Assembly (NCBI GenBank): GCA_045105615.1
Contig: JBGCDS010000039.1
Coordinates: 1-6,816 of the forward strand
Source of the DNA: UBA1858 sp045105615
GTDB taxonomy: Bacteria; Pseudomonadota; Gammaproteobacteria; UBA4575
Direction of reading: 5' to 3'
Length of the DNA: 6,816 nt
The notes beneath the pieces are model-generated. The model searched no databases. It saw only the letters and a list, made by a program, of their open reading frames with translations, and was not told the origin of the DNA. This document shows positions 5,446-6,816 of this stretch, piece by piece (position 1 is the stretch's first letter; each line of letters starts with the position of its first letter). Both the position numbers and the translations under genes were made by a program.

Positions 5446-6816
5446 ATGCTTGTAGGTAATTTTAAAAAATCCTTATATCTTCTATATATATGTCTACTAG
5501 TAGTTGGATATGGCTGTACAACTGCACAGAATTTCACTGAAACAATAGACTCACCTAATTCTGCTGATGAGATTGCCGTGTTACAAGTTAAAATTGATCA
5601 GCTGAAAAATGAAATAAAAAGGCTGAATCAACGCAAAGCTGAATTGAAAGAAATTCAAAAAAAATCTGATAGTCAAAATCAAGCATTAAAAATTCAAGTA
5701 GAACAGTTAGAGAAACGGATAGATTATTTGAATAATCAGAAATCTGAGGCTGATGTTCAAAAGTATCAAGCTGAAATTGCAAGATTAAACAAGCAGGAGC
5801 AAGCACTAACGAGACGAATAGCGGCTTTGAATGAGTCTCTATCAGATATTTATGCTGAAGTTGTTTCTAGTCAGGCAAGTGGTAACGAGCCTATAGCAAT
5901 GGCAGCTGAAATCAAATCATCTGTTAGTAAACTCAAAAGTCAGTTAGATAAGGTTAAGCAAGAAAGGAATGGTTTAAAACGGGATATTGATGAAAGTCGC
6001 TCCCAAATTGAAGTCTTGGAAGCTAAGTCGACCAATGCAAAGATGGGTGAGCAAGTGATTAGAAGTAAAAGCCCATTGTCTTTAGATGTCACTGAGGATA
6101 ACAGTCCGGAAATTGTAGAAGTATTCTATGGGACTAATAGAGCAAGGTTAGTAACAACATGGGGCGATATATTAAAGCCTTTGTTCTTGCCTGTTGTGCT
6201 TTTACTAATGTTTTTCATTATTGCTTTGGTGATTAGGCTAGTTCTAAAAGAACATCTTCAGCGTCCAAGCATCTTAACTGTAAGATTAGCTATTGGTGCT
6301 GCATTTTTTTATTTAATTTTTACTGGGATTCAATCAAGTGTCATAAAATGGCAGTCCAAGAATACTCTATCAATTCAATATGGCCCACATCGTATAAGCT
6401 ATGAATATGGCTTGCCTTTTGAGTTAGGTGTTTGCAAAGTTAGTATTCCACCCACACATGAGCCAGGTGTGGTGGAATTGCCAAGTCTTATGTATCTCGA
6501 GCTGACAGTGAATCCAGATAAACATTTTGTTATGTCTGATATTAAACCGCAGGCTGAAGAGTCATTCTTTGAGAATTTGAATGCAAGAATAGAGCGATCT
6601 TCTGATAAGGATATGTTTGTATTTGTGCATGGTTTTCACAATACATTTGAAAATGCTGCATTTAGGACTGCACAAATCGCTTATGATTTGAATTTTTCTG
6701 GAGCACCAGTATTTTTCAGCTGGCCTTCTCAAGGCAATGTGGTTGATTATCCTACTGATGAGAGTAACGCTGGTGCAGCGGTTCAGGATTTACGTGTTTT
6801 CTTAACACAGCTAATT
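5446..6816 (+). CDS. DUF900-type alpha/beta hydrolase with lipoprotein-like N-terminus, coiled coil and membrane hairpin (3' truncated by window)
   Basis: The frame is open from ATG 5446 to the window end (457 codons, no stop). Residues 1-24 form a signal or anchor sequence (KK, then a hydrophobic run ending VVGYGC), a possible but non-ideal lipobox with C24. Residues 41-197 are strongly charged heptad-like coiled coil with a break near 141-152. VFYGTNRA (226-233), YGPHRISYEYG (312-322), CKVSIPPTHEPG (330-341), FVFVHGFHNTFENAAFRTAQ (391-410) and VFFSWPSQG (422-430) are the conserved blocks of the DUF900/COG4782 esterase-like family. Two membrane helices (about 245-267 and 277-299) interrupt that domain between the first two blocks. 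The linking loop is basic (R264, K268, R273), so it is probably cytoplasmic, which puts the coiled coil and hydrolase in the periplasm. The nucleophile Ser block and the rest of the triad lie past the window. GAGG at 5428-5431 is 14 nt from the ATG, a weak ribosome binding site. The substrate is unknown. Confidence 0.85.
   Translation, partial: MLVGNFKKSLYLLYICLLVVGYGCTTAQNFTETIDSPNSADEIAVLQVKIDQLKNEIKRLNQRKAELKEIQKKSDSQNQALKIQVEQLEKRIDYLNNQKSEADVQKYQAEIARLNKQEQALTRRIAALNESLSDIYAEVVSSQASGNEPIAMAAEIKSSVSKLKSQLDKVKQERNGLKRDIDESRSQIEVLEAKSTNAKMGEQVIRSKSPLSLDVTEDNSPEIVEVFYGTNRARLVTTWGDILKPLFLPVVLLLMFFIIALVIRLVLKEHLQRPSILTVRLAIGAAFFYLIFTGIQSSVIKWQSKNTLSIQYGPHRISYEYGLPFELGVCKVSIPPTHEPGVVELPSLMYLELTVNPDKHFVMSDIKPQAEESFFENLNARIERSSDKDMFVFVHGFHNTFENAAFRTAQIAYDLNFSGAPVFFSWPSQGNVVDYPTDESNAGAAVQDLRVFLTQLI

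Noticed and set aside
5588..5806. Minus-strand open frame of 72 codons
   Set aside because: It is the shadow of the coiled-coil region of the hydrolase gene, where repetitive Lys/Glu/Gln codons suppress stops on the other strand.

Overview
The window is an AT-rich stretch of bacterial chromosome. The best fit is a gammaproteobacterium of low to moderate GC, probably aquatic or salt-exposed. This rests on four things: a tRNA-Arg(ACG) with encoded CCA very like the enterobacterial one, a CRP-type regulator, an OpgC-like acyltransferase and a canonical NhaA. The genus cannot be named from the sequence.

Layout. Positions 4-80 hold the tRNA-Arg. Positions 212-1566 (minus strand) hold a two-gene operon: a CRP-family regulator (TTG start, strong ribosome binding site) overlaps by 4 bp a class III nucleotide cyclase with a C-terminal membrane anchor. 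Next is a small probable membrane protein (1660-2001, minus). It is divergent from an OpgC/MdoC-like acyltransferase (2121-3362, plus), which is followed by an unrecognised membrane protein (3419-3955, plus). NhaA (3992-5224, minus) converges on that pair. At the right edge a long plus-strand gene starts at 5446 and runs off the window. It encodes a lipoprotein-like, coiled-coil, membrane-embedded alpha/beta hydrolase of the DUF900 (COG4782) type. The catalytic nucleophile region lies beyond the end.

How the parts may work together. The most interesting unit is the left half. The regulator keeps the Arg-Glu-x3-Arg reading residues of CRP and a recognisable cyclic-nucleotide phosphate-binding cassette. 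It is translationally coupled to a cyclase that could make its ligand. Two CRP-like operators, each containing GTGATATA-N2-TCAC, lie in the two neighbouring intergenic regions. One is upstream of the regulator itself (1642-1657) and the other is upstream of the acyltransferase (2065-2092). Each is followed by a TATACT -10 hexamer at a spacing close to that of class II CRP-activated promoters. This suggests a local, self-regulating cyclic-nucleotide circuit controlling a cell-envelope acyltransferase whose mRNA may be leaderless. The circuit is inference: the operators could equally be read by the cell's global CRP.

The right half (NhaA and the hydrolase) shows no sign of belonging to that circuit. 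Its notable feature is the hydrolase, in which a two-helix membrane hairpin splits the conserved domain.
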